From positions 160,193-224,192 of the forward strand of contig JAFSLV010000041.1 in NCBI GenBank assembly GCA_017448245.1: DNA of 64,000 nt, read 5' to 3'. Origin of the DNA: Lachnospiraceae bacterium. Its GTDB lineage: Bacteria > Bacillota > Clostridia > Lachnospirales > Lachnospiraceae. Position numbers and translations under genes: made by a program. This document shows, piece after piece, positions 42,215 through 51,431 of the stretch. The notes beneath the pieces were generated by a model, which made no database searches, was not told the origin of the DNA, and was given only the letters and a program-made list of their open reading frames with translations. Position 1 is the first letter of the stretch. Every line of letters begins with the position of its first letter.

Positions 42215-43279
42215 TCATTCATTGAAATAGACAACCGGCTTAATCAATGATCTGTCCAGATTCATGAACAGATCAATTGCCTCTGTCAGTTTTTCGCGTC
42301 CATGGAATACGTGCGTAATGATCTTTTCCGGTTCTACGCGACCATTGACGATCAGATTCATGAGATGTTCCATTGCATATCTGCCACCGTCCGCCATCAC
42401 GGACTTTAATGTTTTTTCATGTGAGAAGCAGGATACCGGTAAAGAGGAACCACGTTCATGGGCAAAGCTGACCAGATTGACACACGAACCGCCAAACCTC
42501 GTCATCAGCAAACCGTCACCTATCGTCTCAAATGTTCCGCCGGCTACAATCACACGATCCACCTGCCCGCCATTCAATTCGATTACCTTTTCAATATAGT
42601 CTTTATCATGATAATCCACGCAATCTGTTGCGCCATATTCCTTTGCAACATTAAAGCAAATCTCTCTGGATCCGATAGCAAAAACCCTTCCCGCGCCGTG
42701 AAGAACTGCGGCGCGAACAGCCATAAGTCCTACAGGACCTATGCCGAGAACTGCAACACTGTCACCAAATTGCATATTGAGATCTCTCACACCGGCGAAT
42801 GCGGTGCACATCATGTCTGTCACCATCAATGCCTGCTCCAGCGTAACATTGTCCGGAATATGTGCCAATGACATATCCGCGTCGGGAATACAGAACTCTT
42901 CCACAAAGATACCCATGCGCCTCGGATCATTCATGGTAAAGTAAGAATTATCACGGGCTTTTGCAATTCCTTTTTGCGCTTCCACTGTACGGAAATTTGG
43001 CTGACATGCTGAAATAGCCACGCGATCTCCCACCTGAAAATCCTTAACTTCGGAGCCAATCTCGATTACCGTCCCCACAGCCTCATGCCCAAACGGCCTC
43101 TTAAATTCACGCATATAAGGAAGCCTGATAAAGTCAGTTTGCACCTGATGCACATCTGTTGTGCATGGAGAAACTGCATCAATCCTGATTTTTGCGCCAA
43201 AAGGAGATTCTATTACAGGCGGATCTAACTCTCGCCATTCCAATTTGTTCGGTTTTCCTGCGTATACCAAACCCTTCAT
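42215..43279 (-). CDS. zinc-dependent alcohol dehydrogenase (secondary-alcohol dehydrogenase-like), copy 2
   Basis: A 354-residue MDR enzyme related to clostridial secondary alcohol dehydrogenase. SPCTTDVHQVQ (Cys), GHEAVG (His, Glu) and VTDMMCT (Asp) are the zinc ligands, and the nucleotide fold is VAVLGIGPVGLMAVRAA. It is a diverged paralogue of 27714-28805; the two share ADMSLAHIP/ADMNLAHIP and 'DYHDKDY'. Base composition here is notably more AT-rich than in the first copy. Confidence 0.88.
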   Translation of the reverse strand: MKGLVYAGKPNKLEWRELDPPVIESPFGAKIRIDAVSPCTTDVHQVQTDFIRLPYMREFKRPFGHEAVGTVIEIGSEVKDFQVGDRVAISACQPNFRTVEAQKGIAKARDNSYFTMNDPRRMGIFVEEFCIPDADMSLAHIPDNVTLEQALMVTDMMCTAFAGVRDLNMQFGDSVAVLGIGPVGLMAVRAAVLHGAGRVFAIGSREICFNVAKEYGATDCVDYHDKDYIEKVIELNGGQVDRVIVAGGTFETIGDGLLMTRFGGSCVNLVSFAHERGSSLPVSCFSHEKTLKSVMADGGRYAMEHLMNLIVNGRVEPEKIITHVFHGREKLTEAIDLFMNLDRSLIKPVVYFNE

Positions 43280-43301
43280 AATATCTACCTTTCTGCCGCT
43301 C

Positions 43302-43610
43302 TTAAATACTCACGGCATGAGACTCATAGATTTCGGTTACCTTAGATCCTTCTACCAGATACGGTGCTCTTTTTTTAATAAACCCCTGGCAACAACTAGT
43401 TTCTATATAGTCTTTCAAATGATCCAGCGATTCCCATTTTTCTATTGAAAAGATCTCGTTGTCTCCGTCCGGAGATGCATACGCACAGTATTCAATATTC
43501 CCCGGCATGGTGCGAGCTACTTTTCTGGTATCCCATGCTATACCCAGAACCTTATCTCTGTTCCCATCTGTAACAAGATATTTAACATTTACGATAACCA
43601 CTCTTTCCAT
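43302..43610 (-). CDS. small ABM-fold protein, copy 3
   Basis: About 100 residues with IVNVKYLVTDGNRDK and IFSIEKWESLDHLKDYIE, the same pattern as the copies at 35171 and 36637. The ATG at 43610 directly abuts its AAGGAGG site, so a GTG at 43601 with 9-bp spacing may be the real start; that also matches copy 2. It lies between the TRAP small permease and the alcohol dehydrogenase. Confidence 0.7.
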   Translation of the reverse strand: MERVVIVNVKYLVTDGNRDKVLGIAWDTRKVARTMPGNIEYCAYASPDGDNEIFSIEKWESLDHLKDYIETSCCQGFIKKRAPYLVEGSKVTEIYESHAVSI

Positions 43611-43621
43611 CCTCCTTGGAC

Positions 43622-44149
43622 CTAAAGACTCGCTTCATCCTTATTAGATACTTCATTGTCAGTAACCTGATTTCCCTTATACAGATTCACCAGGATAACC
43701 GCAAGGAATGTTATACCAAACCCTATGGGGATAATCAGGTACATGGGGTATATCCGCACCACTGTACCATCCATATCCACACCAAGCTTATCCATAAACC
43801 CGATTCTTGTATAATTGAATCCACCAAAAAACATCAGTCCAAACATTATCAGTTCAAACAGCATTACAATTATGGTATTCACATTACGGATTTTTCCGGA
43901 AGCTCGTTTTAGCGGGCCTTCAACCTTGGGTAATATACCGGCAAGATAACACATGGGCAATGCTGTAAAAAACGAACACGGCATCAGGATATTTTGTGTT
44001 ATTGCGTAAGCACCCTTGATCGGACTCGCAAATAGCTGTCTGCCAAGTACATCAAATGTAACAAGAAACATCATTGCCACCACGCACAAACCTGCAAATA
44101 TCGCCCCGGCTTTTGCTATTAAACGGACAATACGATCTAATTTTTGCAT
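43622..44149 (-). CDS. TRAP transporter small permease (DctQ family), operon 2
   Basis: A 175-residue protein with four hydrophobic segments; FLVTFDVLGRQLFASPIKGAYA is the DctQ-type loop. It follows the large permease by 15 bp. The operon order is receptor, large permease, small permease, ABM protein, alcohol dehydrogenase, metallohydrolase. Confidence 0.87.
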   Translation of the reverse strand: MQKLDRIVRLIAKAGAIFAGLCVVAMMFLVTFDVLGRQLFASPIKGAYAITQNILMPCSFFTALPMCYLAGILPKVEGPLKRASGKIRNVNTIIVMLFELIMFGLMFFGGFNYTRIGFMDKLGVDMDGTVVRIYPMYLIIPIGFGITFLAVILVNLYKGNQVTDNEVSNKDEASL

Positions 44150-44164
44150 CTGCCGAACCTCCTA

Positions 44165-45499
44165 TTATTGTAACAACGATGGTAACCAACTGGTCATACC
44201 GGGAATCAATATCATTGCTCCTCCGACAACAACCGCAACTGCTAATGCATAAATCGTCGCTATTTTGAATATCCCGCCACTGGGAACTTTCGTTATACTT
44301 GAGACAGTGTAAACACCTAACCCAACAGGCGGTGTGAGCTGACCTATCGTTGCAGACATTGCAACCAAAATGCCAAACCAAATCGGATCATATCCTGCCG
44401 CCTGAACTACGGGCATCATGATCGGAACTGTCATAAGAATCGGTGCAGTTCCATCCATGAGCATAAACATCACAAAATAAAACACAATCAAAATGGCAAG
44501 CAGGATAGCCGGGTGTGCAATTAAAGGCGTCAAAAGCGATACAATGTATCGCGGAATCATCGATAACGTTATAAATCTGGAAAAATATGCGGCACTCAAA
44601 ACCATGAACATAATCATAGCTTCACTTTGCACGGTATCAACAATTGCCTGAATGAAGAATTTTAAACTGAAGTTACCGGAGACAATTGCAGCAATAAAAG
44701 CCACAAAAGCGCCTACTGCGCCTGCCTCTGTAGGAGTGAAAAAGCCGGAATAAATGCCCCCGAATATAACGATAATAATAAGAAGTCCTGAAATGACAAC
44801 AAGCATATGTTGGCCTTTGGACTCTTTATCTTCTTCTTCTGTGACAAACTCGAATTCATGCTCGTCCAGTTCCTGAACCCTGTTTCCTCTTTTTTCAACA
44901 AAGTAGTATATAACAGTCAGAACGGCGTATACGACAAGCATGGAAATACCCGGAATCAATGTTGCAATAAACAATGTTGCAACAGAAACCTGTGCGGTAA
45001 CTCCATACAACACGATTAATGTACTGGGAGGTATAACTGCAGATAAGGATCCGCTTGTTGCACATAGTGTACAAGCCAGTTCTTTCGAAAACCCTCTCTT
45101 ACGTAACTCGGGATATGCGCATTGTGAGAGGCCGGCTGCGGTTGCAGTTCCGGAGCCGGATACTGCACCTAAGAATCCTCCAAGAATCGTAGTCATGACA
45201 CCTAAAACCCAGCCTCTTCCCCCCGAAAGCCTATATGTCATGTTATATAATTCTTTAATGATTCCTGCCTTCATTATGAACTGTGCCATAATGATATAGA
45301 GCGGTAATGTTGTTAATGTGTAGCTTGCAACCGTCGCATACGGCGTATTCGTTAAAAAACCTGCAATCAAAGAAGGCCCTGTCACAAGAAACACGCCGAT
45401 AATGCCACTGATAAACAGGCATGTACTGATTCTGTGTTCAAGCAGCAGCATGACAACGAATATCAGTAATACAATAAAAATCGCAGCCACATTACTCAT
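44165..45499 (-). CDS. TRAP transporter large permease (DctM family), operon 2
   Basis: A 444-residue membrane protein with DctM signatures GGFLGAVSGSGTATAAGLSQ, SAVIPPSTLIVLYGVTAQVS, FFTPTEAGAVGAFVAF and GQLTPPVGLGVYT. It is a homologue of 22881-24200, but the DNA is much more AT-rich. It forms the sodium-coupled channel for the substrate bound by the 45572 receptor. Confidence 0.92.
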   Translation of the reverse strand: MSNVAAIFIVLLIFVVMLLLEHRISTCLFISGIIGVFLVTGPSLIAGFLTNTPYATVASYTLTTLPLYIIMAQFIMKAGIIKELYNMTYRLSGGRGWVLGVMTTILGGFLGAVSGSGTATAAGLSQCAYPELRKRGFSKELACTLCATSGSLSAVIPPSTLIVLYGVTAQVSVATLFIATLIPGISMLVVYAVLTVIYYFVEKRGNRVQELDEHEFEFVTEEEDKESKGQHMLVVISGLLIIIVIFGGIYSGFFTPTEAGAVGAFVAFIAAIVSGNFSLKFFIQAIVDTVQSEAMIMFMVLSAAYFSRFITLSMIPRYIVSLLTPLIAHPAILLAILIVFYFVMFMLMDGTAPILMTVPIMMPVVQAAGYDPIWFGILVAMSATIGQLTPPVGLGVYTVSSITKVPSGGIFKIATIYALAVAVVVGGAMILIPGMTSWLPSLLQ

Positions 45500-45530
45500 G
45501 CTGTCTCACTCCTTTCCAATCAGTCGTAAC

Positions 45531-45559
45531 GCTGCGGACGCCTTATCGGCGCCCGCAGC
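45531..45559 (-). promoter_or_regulatory. intercistronic hairpin between TRAP receptor and permease genes, operon 2
   Basis: GCTGCGG-A-CGCC pairs with GGCG-C-CCGCAGC around a TTATC loop (one A/C mismatch). It sits 12 bp beyond the receptor stop, like the hairpin in TRAP operon 1, with no T run. Confidence 0.65.
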
Positions 45560-45571
45560 AACTATCAGCGA

Positions 45572-46780
45572 TTATTTGTTGGGTACATAATCATCCAGTT
45601 CCATCAAAGTCTGATCAAGCGTCGCACCGGCTTTAATAAGTTCATCTCTATACATAAGCGCGATTGCTTTTCCTTCATAGCCCTGCTGTTCAACAGAGTC
45701 AATCCAGTCTTTCCATGTCTGAGCAACTGCTTCATTGATGAATTGCTGTACTTCCGGATCCAACTCGGAAATATCTTCGATGACGCAGTCATCGCCAAGT
45801 GCGGCAAAATTAGTCTCACTGTAATCCACCATGTCTTGCCATCCTTCAAAGAACAGTCTGTCAGATTCTTCGATAAAGTAATTCTGCAACTCTTCCGGCA
45901 AAGAATTCCATGTGTCGGTGGTCATCGTAAAATATGTATAATAACTCAGCGGGAACGACTTTAAAACATATTTAATCAAATCTTCCAGACCATTATCACA
46001 CCAGGTGGCACAGAGTGTAATTCCTTGAATCGTTCCGCGGCTCATTGCATCATATTGTTCACTTGACACAAGAGTAATAGGCGTAAGATTAAGGTTTTCG
46101 AGCAGCAAAGTTACAGGTCTCGACGGCGAACGCATTGTTACTGTCGGATTGAAGTCTTCCAGTTTATTAAAGGAATGACCTGTAGTAAGCAGATAGTATT
46201 CACCAACAGAAAAGCTGATAAACCCGACCAGATCCTTATCTGTAAACATTAATTCATAATACGTTTTTCCCGTATCGCCTACCGTTTCAGTGCTATGAAA
46301 CAGATTATATGCTGCTGTATTCATTGTAATCTGATCAACTCCGATTGCAGGCAACGCAATAATCTCCGTCAGAGGAAATCTCGATGCATCATATGTTGGG
46401 GTAAAAGATGCGGCCATATCCACAATTCCCTGAGAAAGCGCCTCATACTCGCTGCCATACGCTACCAACTCCCCCGTATGGAAATAATCAAATGTAACCT
46501 GCCCACCGGTATCAGCAGTAATCGCTTCCATCAGAGGCGTATAAAACCCCGTATCGTATGGATGCTGTGTCGAAAGACCACTTCCAACACGGAAGTTAAA
46601 AGAATAGTCGGCAGGAGCATTTGCCTCTCCGTTTTCACCTGCTGACGATTCCGAAGACTGCGCACTACTTTCAGAACTGGCTGCTACGCTACTGCCAGCA
46701 TTTCCACCCGCATTACCACCACATGCCATTAGTGATAGCACCATGGCAGACGTCAGGATTACCGAAATGACTTTTTTCAT
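45572..46780 (-). CDS. TRAP transporter solute-receptor lipoprotein (DctP family), operon 2
   Basis: A 402-residue lipoprotein with lipobox LSLMAC (Cys about residue 20), a Ser/Gly/Glu linker to about residue 55, then a DctP domain (RVGSGLSTQHPYDTGFYTPL; 'VTMRSPSRPVTLLLENLNLTPI' with the probable substrate Arg; 'SEQYDAMSRGTIQGI'). The receptor is a distant relative of the operon 1 receptor. It is divergent from LysR4. Confidence 0.9.
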   Translation of the reverse strand: MKKVISVILTSAMVLSLMACGGNAGGNAGSSVAASSESSAQSSESSAGENGEANAPADYSFNFRVGSGLSTQHPYDTGFYTPLMEAITADTGGQVTFDYFHTGELVAYGSEYEALSQGIVDMAASFTPTYDASRFPLTEIIALPAIGVDQITMNTAAYNLFHSTETVGDTGKTYYELMFTDKDLVGFISFSVGEYYLLTTGHSFNKLEDFNPTVTMRSPSRPVTLLLENLNLTPITLVSSEQYDAMSRGTIQGITLCATWCDNGLEDLIKYVLKSFPLSYYTYFTMTTDTWNSLPEELQNYFIEESDRLFFEGWQDMVDYSETNFAALGDDCVIEDISELDPEVQQFINEAVAQTWKDWIDSVEQQGYEGKAIALMYRDELIKAGATLDQTLMELDDYVPNK

Positions 46781-46849
46781 AACGTGACTCTCCTTTCAAT
46801 TGATGATCTTGTTGTGCACTTTGCACGTTTTACACTTTGATTATAAGAA

Positions 46850-46855
46850 TCGTCT
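46850..46855 (-). promoter_or_regulatory. -10 element of TRAP operon 2
   Basis: TATAAT on the minus strand, 70 bp before the receptor start codon. A TTGGAC lies 19 bp upstream of it, so the -35 is weak or spaced too far. No ATAGG/CCTAT box is present here. Confidence 0.45.
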
Positions 46856-46878
46856 GTTAAATATGTCCAATGCTTTCA

Positions 46879-46908
46879 TTGACGTTTATCATACCCTTTT
46901 GTTATACT
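46879..46908 (+). promoter_or_regulatory. LysR4 promoter (TTGACG-N18-TATACT), possibly giving a leaderless mRNA
   Basis: TTGACG at 46879-46884 and TATACT at 46903-46908. The transcript would start at about the A of the LysR4 ATG (46915), and there is no ribosome site before that ATG. Confidence 0.5.
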
Positions 46909-46914
46909 TACGGC

Positions 46915-47799
46915 ATGGATATCGTTCAGATGGAATACATTGTTAAAGTAGCAGACGAAAGAAACATCACGCGTGCTGCCGAACGGTTGCACATATCTCA
47001 GCCTGCATTATCCAGAGCCATTGCCAGAATCGAAAGCAATCTTGGTGTTGCTGTTTTCAGGCGTGAAGGTAAACAATTGGTCCTTACCGAGATGGGTTCA
47101 CATGTGTATACCTGGGCCAAAGAAACACTTACATCCTACATTCAGCTAAACGAAACAATTCATCCTCACGGCGATGGTGAACGGCAAATACTTCGCATCA
47201 CATGCTCCGGTAATGTATTTGCACGTAATATAATTATCCCGTTTTTAAAGGATAACCCGGACATCAATATCGTTGATTTTGAATTTCGACTGAACGCTTA
47301 TCCGGATATTATCAATACTGTAGACTGCGCATTGTCTGTGAAAGACTTTCACGGCGACGATATTCAAAGCTTTGTTATGTATAAATCCCCTCTGTACGTA
47401 ACACTTCCATCGCATCATCCGTTAGCCCATCGAGAAAAAGTCAGTTTGAAAGATTTGAAAGAAGAGCGTTTTATTATTTCCCGTACAGATACCGTTTTTT
47501 ATGAACAGGTGGAAGATATGTTTCGAAGAATCGGCGGTTATTTCCATGTCGGAACAATTGTAGAGAAGGAGCATATGCTTCATATGCTTCGTGAAGGAAT
47601 CGGAGCTTCCATTACGATGATTGAAGGAGCAGATTTTGTTACCGGATCTCCAGATGCAGTTGCAAGACCGCTTGCAGAAGACTTCTGTTTTATGAATGTT
47701 TACTTTGCTTATAAAATCCAACCGGAATACTCTTCTGCTTTCAAAAAATTCCGTTCTTATGCGCAGAAGTATAAACACAAGGCTTTGGAACGTTCCTGA
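46915..47799 (+). CDS. LysR-family transcriptional regulator (LysR4)
   Basis: About 294 residues. MDIVQMEYIVKVADERNITRAAERLHISQPALSRAIARIE (read in pieces: MDIVQMEYIVKV, then NITRAAERLHISQPALS) is a textbook LysR N-terminus. The open frame extends to 46870 but without a start that fits. There is no Shine-Dalgarno sequence before the ATG. It is divergent from TRAP operon 2 and AT-rich like it, so regulator and operon probably came as one unit. Confidence 0.88.
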   Translation: MDIVQMEYIVKVADERNITRAAERLHISQPALSRAIARIESNLGVAVFRREGKQLVLTEMGSHVYTWAKETLTSYIQLNETIHPHGDGERQILRITCSGNVFARNIIIPFLKDNPDINIVDFEFRLNAYPDIINTVDCALSVKDFHGDDIQSFVMYKSPLYVTLPSHHPLAHREKVSLKDLKEERFIISRTDTVFYEQVEDMFRRIGGYFHVGTIVEKEHMLHMLREGIGASITMIEGADFVTGSPDAVARPLAEDFCFMNVYFAYKIQPEYSSAFKKFRSYAQKYKHKALERS

Positions 47800-47812
47800 T
47801 TATTTTCCGGTT

Positions 47813-48832
47813 CTAACTGCGTGTACTCTTATTGTTTCTGTTTACTTCCGCCCCGTGACCGCCAAACACCATAAAATCCGAACGCTCCAACAGTTCGTCT
47901 ATCTTTTGCATCTCATCGGCCGTCAGTGACATGTCACCCGCAGCGAAATTCTCTTTGATTCTTTCCGCTTTCCTGCTTCCGGGGATCGGAACAATATACG
48001 GTCTTTGGCCCAGCACCCAGGAAAGTGCGATCTGACCGGACGTGGCATTTTTTTCCTTTGACAGCATTTGCAGATAGTCCAGCAATTCCTTTGCCTTTGC
48101 ATGGCCCTCTTCCGTATACTGGGGCATGGCCGCTCGATAATCCTGTGCCCCTTCAAATTGTGTGGTTGCATCATACATGCCTGTCAGTATCCCGTTCGCC
48201 AGCGGGGAAAATGCCACATATCCGACGTTTAGCTCTTCACATACCGGAAATATGTGCTCATGCCATCTCGCCATCATGGAATAGCGATTCTGGATGACCG
48301 CCACGGGGCAGACGGCATCCGCACGTCGCAGGTACTCTTCCGTAGTTTCGGAGATACCCCAGGCCCTTATCTTTCCTTCCCTGATGAGACGTCCAAAAGT
48401 CTCCGCCACGATCTCCGGCTCTACGCCTGGATCGATCCTGTGTTGATAATAGATATCGACATAATCTGTCTGCAGTTTTTTCAGACTCTGATCGATACTT
48501 GCAAGGATGGCAGAAGGGCTGCTGTCTAACCTCAGCGATCTGTCAGCATTGTGAGAGACTCCCATCTTGGTGGCAATGATCACCTTGTCCCTGATTCCCT
48601 TGAGCGCCTCACCTACCAGCTCCTCATTACAGGAGATCGAGCCATCCGGATATATTCCTGTATAGCATTCCGCCGTATCAAAGAAATCATACCCGATATC
48701 CGCCGCTTCCCGGATCCTGCGTACTGCCGTATCCTTGTCCGTGGGATCGCCGCTCGCGTGCGAAAAGCCCATGCAGCCGAGGCCTATGGGTTGTACGGTC
48801 AGATTGCTTTTTCCCAGAGTTCTTTTTTGCAT
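47813..48832 (-). CDS. aldo/keto reductase
   Basis: A 339-residue AKR of the AKR13/YajO-like type: MQKRTLGKSNLTVQPIGLGCMGFSH, YDFFDTAECYTG with the catalytic Asp and Tyr, 'TDYVDIYYQHRIDP', and WGISETTEEYL. It is convergent with LysR4 and followed on the upstream side by a nitroreductase gene on the same strand (gap about 34 bp), so the two may form an operon. It marks the return to GC-rich DNA after the AT-rich block. Confidence 0.86.
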   Translation of the reverse strand: MQKRTLGKSNLTVQPIGLGCMGFSHASGDPTDKDTAVRRIREAADIGYDFFDTAECYTGIYPDGSISCNEELVGEALKGIRDKVIIATKMGVSHNADRSLRLDSSPSAILASIDQSLKKLQTDYVDIYYQHRIDPGVEPEIVAETFGRLIREGKIRAWGISETTEEYLRRADAVCPVAVIQNRYSMMARWHEHIFPVCEELNVGYVAFSPLANGILTGMYDATTQFEGAQDYRAAMPQYTEEGHAKAKELLDYLQMLSKEKNATSGQIALSWVLGQRPYIVPIPGSRKAERIKENFAAGDMSLTADEMQKIDELLERSDFMVFGGHGAEVNRNNKSTRS

Positions 48833-48866
48833 GCAGATTGGTTATTTTTTGTTAATCATTTATTAA

Positions 48867-49451
48867 TCACTCAATCCTGAACCTGTTTTCTTTACGTTTT
48901 GGCATCTGAGGGGTCTGTGCCGGATACCCGAGAGTAAATACGGCAACGAGCTCCCCCTTATCCGGCGCAAATGAATTGCGGATCTCGTCTCCCAGCCCTT
49001 CATTGACCGGTGCCGTCATCCAGCAGGAGCCGATACCCTTTTCCCATGCCGTCAGCAACATGTTCTGGATCGCCGCAGCAACGGACTGATGAATGTTGGA
49101 CTGGTTTTTGACATATTGATCCTGCGGCTTTTCCTGAAATGCGAGAACACATACCGGGGCATTGCCCAGTCCCGCTATGAATTGCAGACTTTCCCGGATG
49201 ACCTCCGGATGTGCGGCAAAACGTTTCTCCAGAGAAGGCCTTGTACGATCGGCTGCAACCTGCATGATATGCTTCAGTTCTTCAAGTTTATTTGGCGATC
49301 TGATCGCCACAAAGTACCACGGCTGGTAATTCACCGCCGACGGTGCGTACAGCCCGGCTTCCATGATCTCACTCAGTACCTCGTCCGGAACCGGATCGGT
49401 TGTATATTTCCTTATGCTTCTGCGTCCGCGTATTGTCTCCTGAATCGTCAT
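48867..49451 (-). CDS. nitroreductase-family flavoprotein
   Basis: A 194-residue FMN enzyme. It begins MTIQETIRGRRSIRKYTTDPVP, with the Arg-rich FMN-binding helix, then APSAVNYQPWYFVAI and 'GIGSCWM' near the C-terminus. I use the ATG at 49451 with a GGGAGG site; an upstream in-frame region does not fit. It reduces nitro groups, quinones or enones with NAD(P)H. It probably shares a transcript with the downstream AKR. Confidence 0.85.
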   Translation of the reverse strand: MTIQETIRGRRSIRKYTTDPVPDEVLSEIMEAGLYAPSAVNYQPWYFVAIRSPNKLEELKHIMQVAADRTRPSLEKRFAAHPEVIRESLQFIAGLGNAPVCVLAFQEKPQDQYVKNQSNIHQSVAAAIQNMLLTAWEKGIGSCWMTAPVNEGLGDEIRNSFAPDKGELVAVFTLGYPAQTPQMPKRKENRFRIE

Positions 49452-49545
49452 ATCGCGATGTTCCTCCCGTGTTTTTTTGTTTATTATATGCATTATGGTT
49501 GTTGCCTGCAATACTTCATCACATTGTGATTCTCATTCTCACGGG

Positions 49546-49570
49546 AAAAACCGCCCTCCCTCACAGGCGG
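49546..49570 (-). terminator. rho-independent terminator beyond the CocE/S15 hydrolase gene
   Basis: Minus strand CCGCC (49570-49566), a 10-nt loop, GGCGG (49555-49551), then TTTTT (49550-49546). The other flank has a T6 run on the plus strand, so it could act both ways. It lies 56 bp after the hydrolase stop. Confidence 0.6.
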
Positions 49571-49625
49571 ACGGTTTTTTCCTGTCAGTTGTTATCGGTA
49601 ATGCAGCATGATTTCCGTTCATTCT

Positions 49626-51410
49626 TCAGGACGGAATCACCGGCAGACTTATGGATGAGCACCTCGAAGCATTAAAATATACCGTTATATGCGGTGCCGG
49701 TGTCATTTCGAGGGTTTCGAAATTCTGTGCATCGGCATTGGTCAGTGTCAGACGCAGTCTGTGACCCGGGAGGATGGTACGAGACATGACCAGCATGTCA
49801 AAATCCAGACGTACCGCCTCTCCCGGCACCAGATCCTGCTGGTCTCCCTTCATCTGCCTGTGCCAGGGCGAACCGCAACGGTTATACGGCGGATCCACAA
49901 GTTTACGGAAGGAAGCACGCATACGTCCCTCTGTGATATTGGTGCTTACACCATCCGGCGACACATCCTCCAGATATGCAAAGAAATTGACATCTTTTGC
50001 GTCTGCACTCATCCACAGATAGACAATCGGCGCACCGACGATATTGACGGCCTCCTTCATCTCGTCTGTCGTAAATGTCAGTCCTCTTTCATCGAGCCCT
50101 GTATAATCCGGATTGCCCGGCGTGTCATACCAGTTACGATCCTGGAATCCGCGTTTAGTCGTTGTATAGTCTACTTCGTAGGTATACTCCGCAGCAGGTT
50201 CGACAGGTTTTATCTTTTTCAGCATACCGTCGTAACGCGACTTGATCGTCCCTGACGCATCCGGTTGCAGATAATACATCTCACGCCGTGTATCCGGTAC
50301 CGGATAAGATTCGTATCTGCGCCATTCCTCTGCCGCGTCGTTGTAGATCATCACCTGCGGCTCATCCATAATGCCGTTTTCGATTCCTTTCAACCAGTAG
50401 TCATACCATCGCAGATGCTCGGTGATAAAATCCCAGGGAGCTCCCACCATATCCTTACACCCGGTGTGGATCCATGGGCCGCATACCAGTTTTTTCGGTG
50501 TGTCCACCGAGGAAAAGAAATCAAAACTGTCGGTTGTTCCAAAGTCTCTGAGTGCCGCTATCACATAGCAGGCAATCTTTGCGCTACTTAAGATCCAGAA
50601 ATAGTGCGGCGGATAGATCTCCAGAAACTCCTTTCGATGGGAATACGGATTATAATCATCCAGATATCTCGTCTTCCACTCAACGGAACGCTTCGGATTG
50701 CTCTCGTGCTCCCTGACTGCATCCATCAAAAGCTTTCTGTCCTCGTCTCCGTCAACCGGAGCAGCCAGATCCTCCAGTGACATCGTACTCACCGTGTCCC
50801 CGACCTTCAATGTCCATCCAATATTCCATACACCGTTATTGCTCAGATACGGCGTATCAAAACTGGATACACAAGGCACGATACATTTGAGCGAAGGCGG
50901 TGCCATCATGGCGCAGCTCCACTGTGTTTTCCCGAGGAACGACAGTCCAAACATCCCTGTCACACCGCAGCAAAAATCCTGCTTTGCGAGCCATTCGTTG
51001 ACATCATACAGATCATGATAGTCCGCCAATCCCACCTGATTCGGATGGTTCCCAAAGGACGCACCGCTTCCCCTGCAATCCAGTGCGGCAATCACATAAC
51101 CGTGTCGCAGCACGCGGTCGATCCCCGGTGTAAACCACATCTCGCTGATCTCTGCGAGCGAAGGAATACTGCCGTCCGCTTTGAGTTTGTTTCTGCGGTA
51201 CTGTGTGGCACACCAGATGACTGGCAATGGTTCCTCATGCAATTTTCCGTCTTTCGTCGGCCTGTAGATATCGATTGCCAGTCGTACACCGTCCTCCATC
51301 GTCAGATATTGCGATGTCCGCTCATAGCCGTCATAGATTTCTTCCGAGCCGGTATAGTAATCTTTTACATTGGTCCGGTCAATCCCGGACGCCATATAGA
51401 TATCAGGCAT
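49626..51410 (-). CDS. CocE/NonD-family (X-Pro dipeptidyl-peptidase S15-like) hydrolase
   Basis: A 594-residue alpha/beta hydrolase with the family's C-terminal jelly-roll domain. YLTMEDGVRLAIDIYRP opens the catalytic domain. The nucleophile Ser is in MFGLSFLGKTQW (about residue 175), an unusual F for the usual Y in GxSYxG. The His is probably in CGPWIHTG, and the C-terminal domain starts near 'NIVGAPIVYLWMSADAKDVNFFAYLEDV'. It acts on esters or amides. No signal peptide, so cytoplasmic. It follows the SLC13-like permease by 21 bp, so transport and hydrolysis are linked. Confidence 0.85.
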   Translation of the reverse strand: MPDIYMASGIDRTNVKDYYTGSEEIYDGYERTSQYLTMEDGVRLAIDIYRPTKDGKLHEEPLPVIWCATQYRRNKLKADGSIPSLAEISEMWFTPGIDRVLRHGYVIAALDCRGSGASFGNHPNQVGLADYHDLYDVNEWLAKQDFCCGVTGMFGLSFLGKTQWSCAMMAPPSLKCIVPCVSSFDTPYLSNNGVWNIGWTLKVGDTVSTMSLEDLAAPVDGDEDRKLLMDAVREHESNPKRSVEWKTRYLDDYNPYSHRKEFLEIYPPHYFWILSSAKIACYVIAALRDFGTTDSFDFFSSVDTPKKLVCGPWIHTGCKDMVGAPWDFITEHLRWYDYWLKGIENGIMDEPQVMIYNDAAEEWRRYESYPVPDTRREMYYLQPDASGTIKSRYDGMLKKIKPVEPAAEYTYEVDYTTTKRGFQDRNWYDTPGNPDYTGLDERGLTFTTDEMKEAVNIVGAPIVYLWMSADAKDVNFFAYLEDVSPDGVSTNITEGRMRASFRKLVDPPYNRCGSPWHRQMKGDQQDLVPGEAVRLDFDMLVMSRTILPGHRLRLTLTNADAQNFETLEMTPAPHITVYFNASRCSSISLPVIPS

Positions 51411-51431
51411 CTTCCTTTCCTCCTTTTACTC

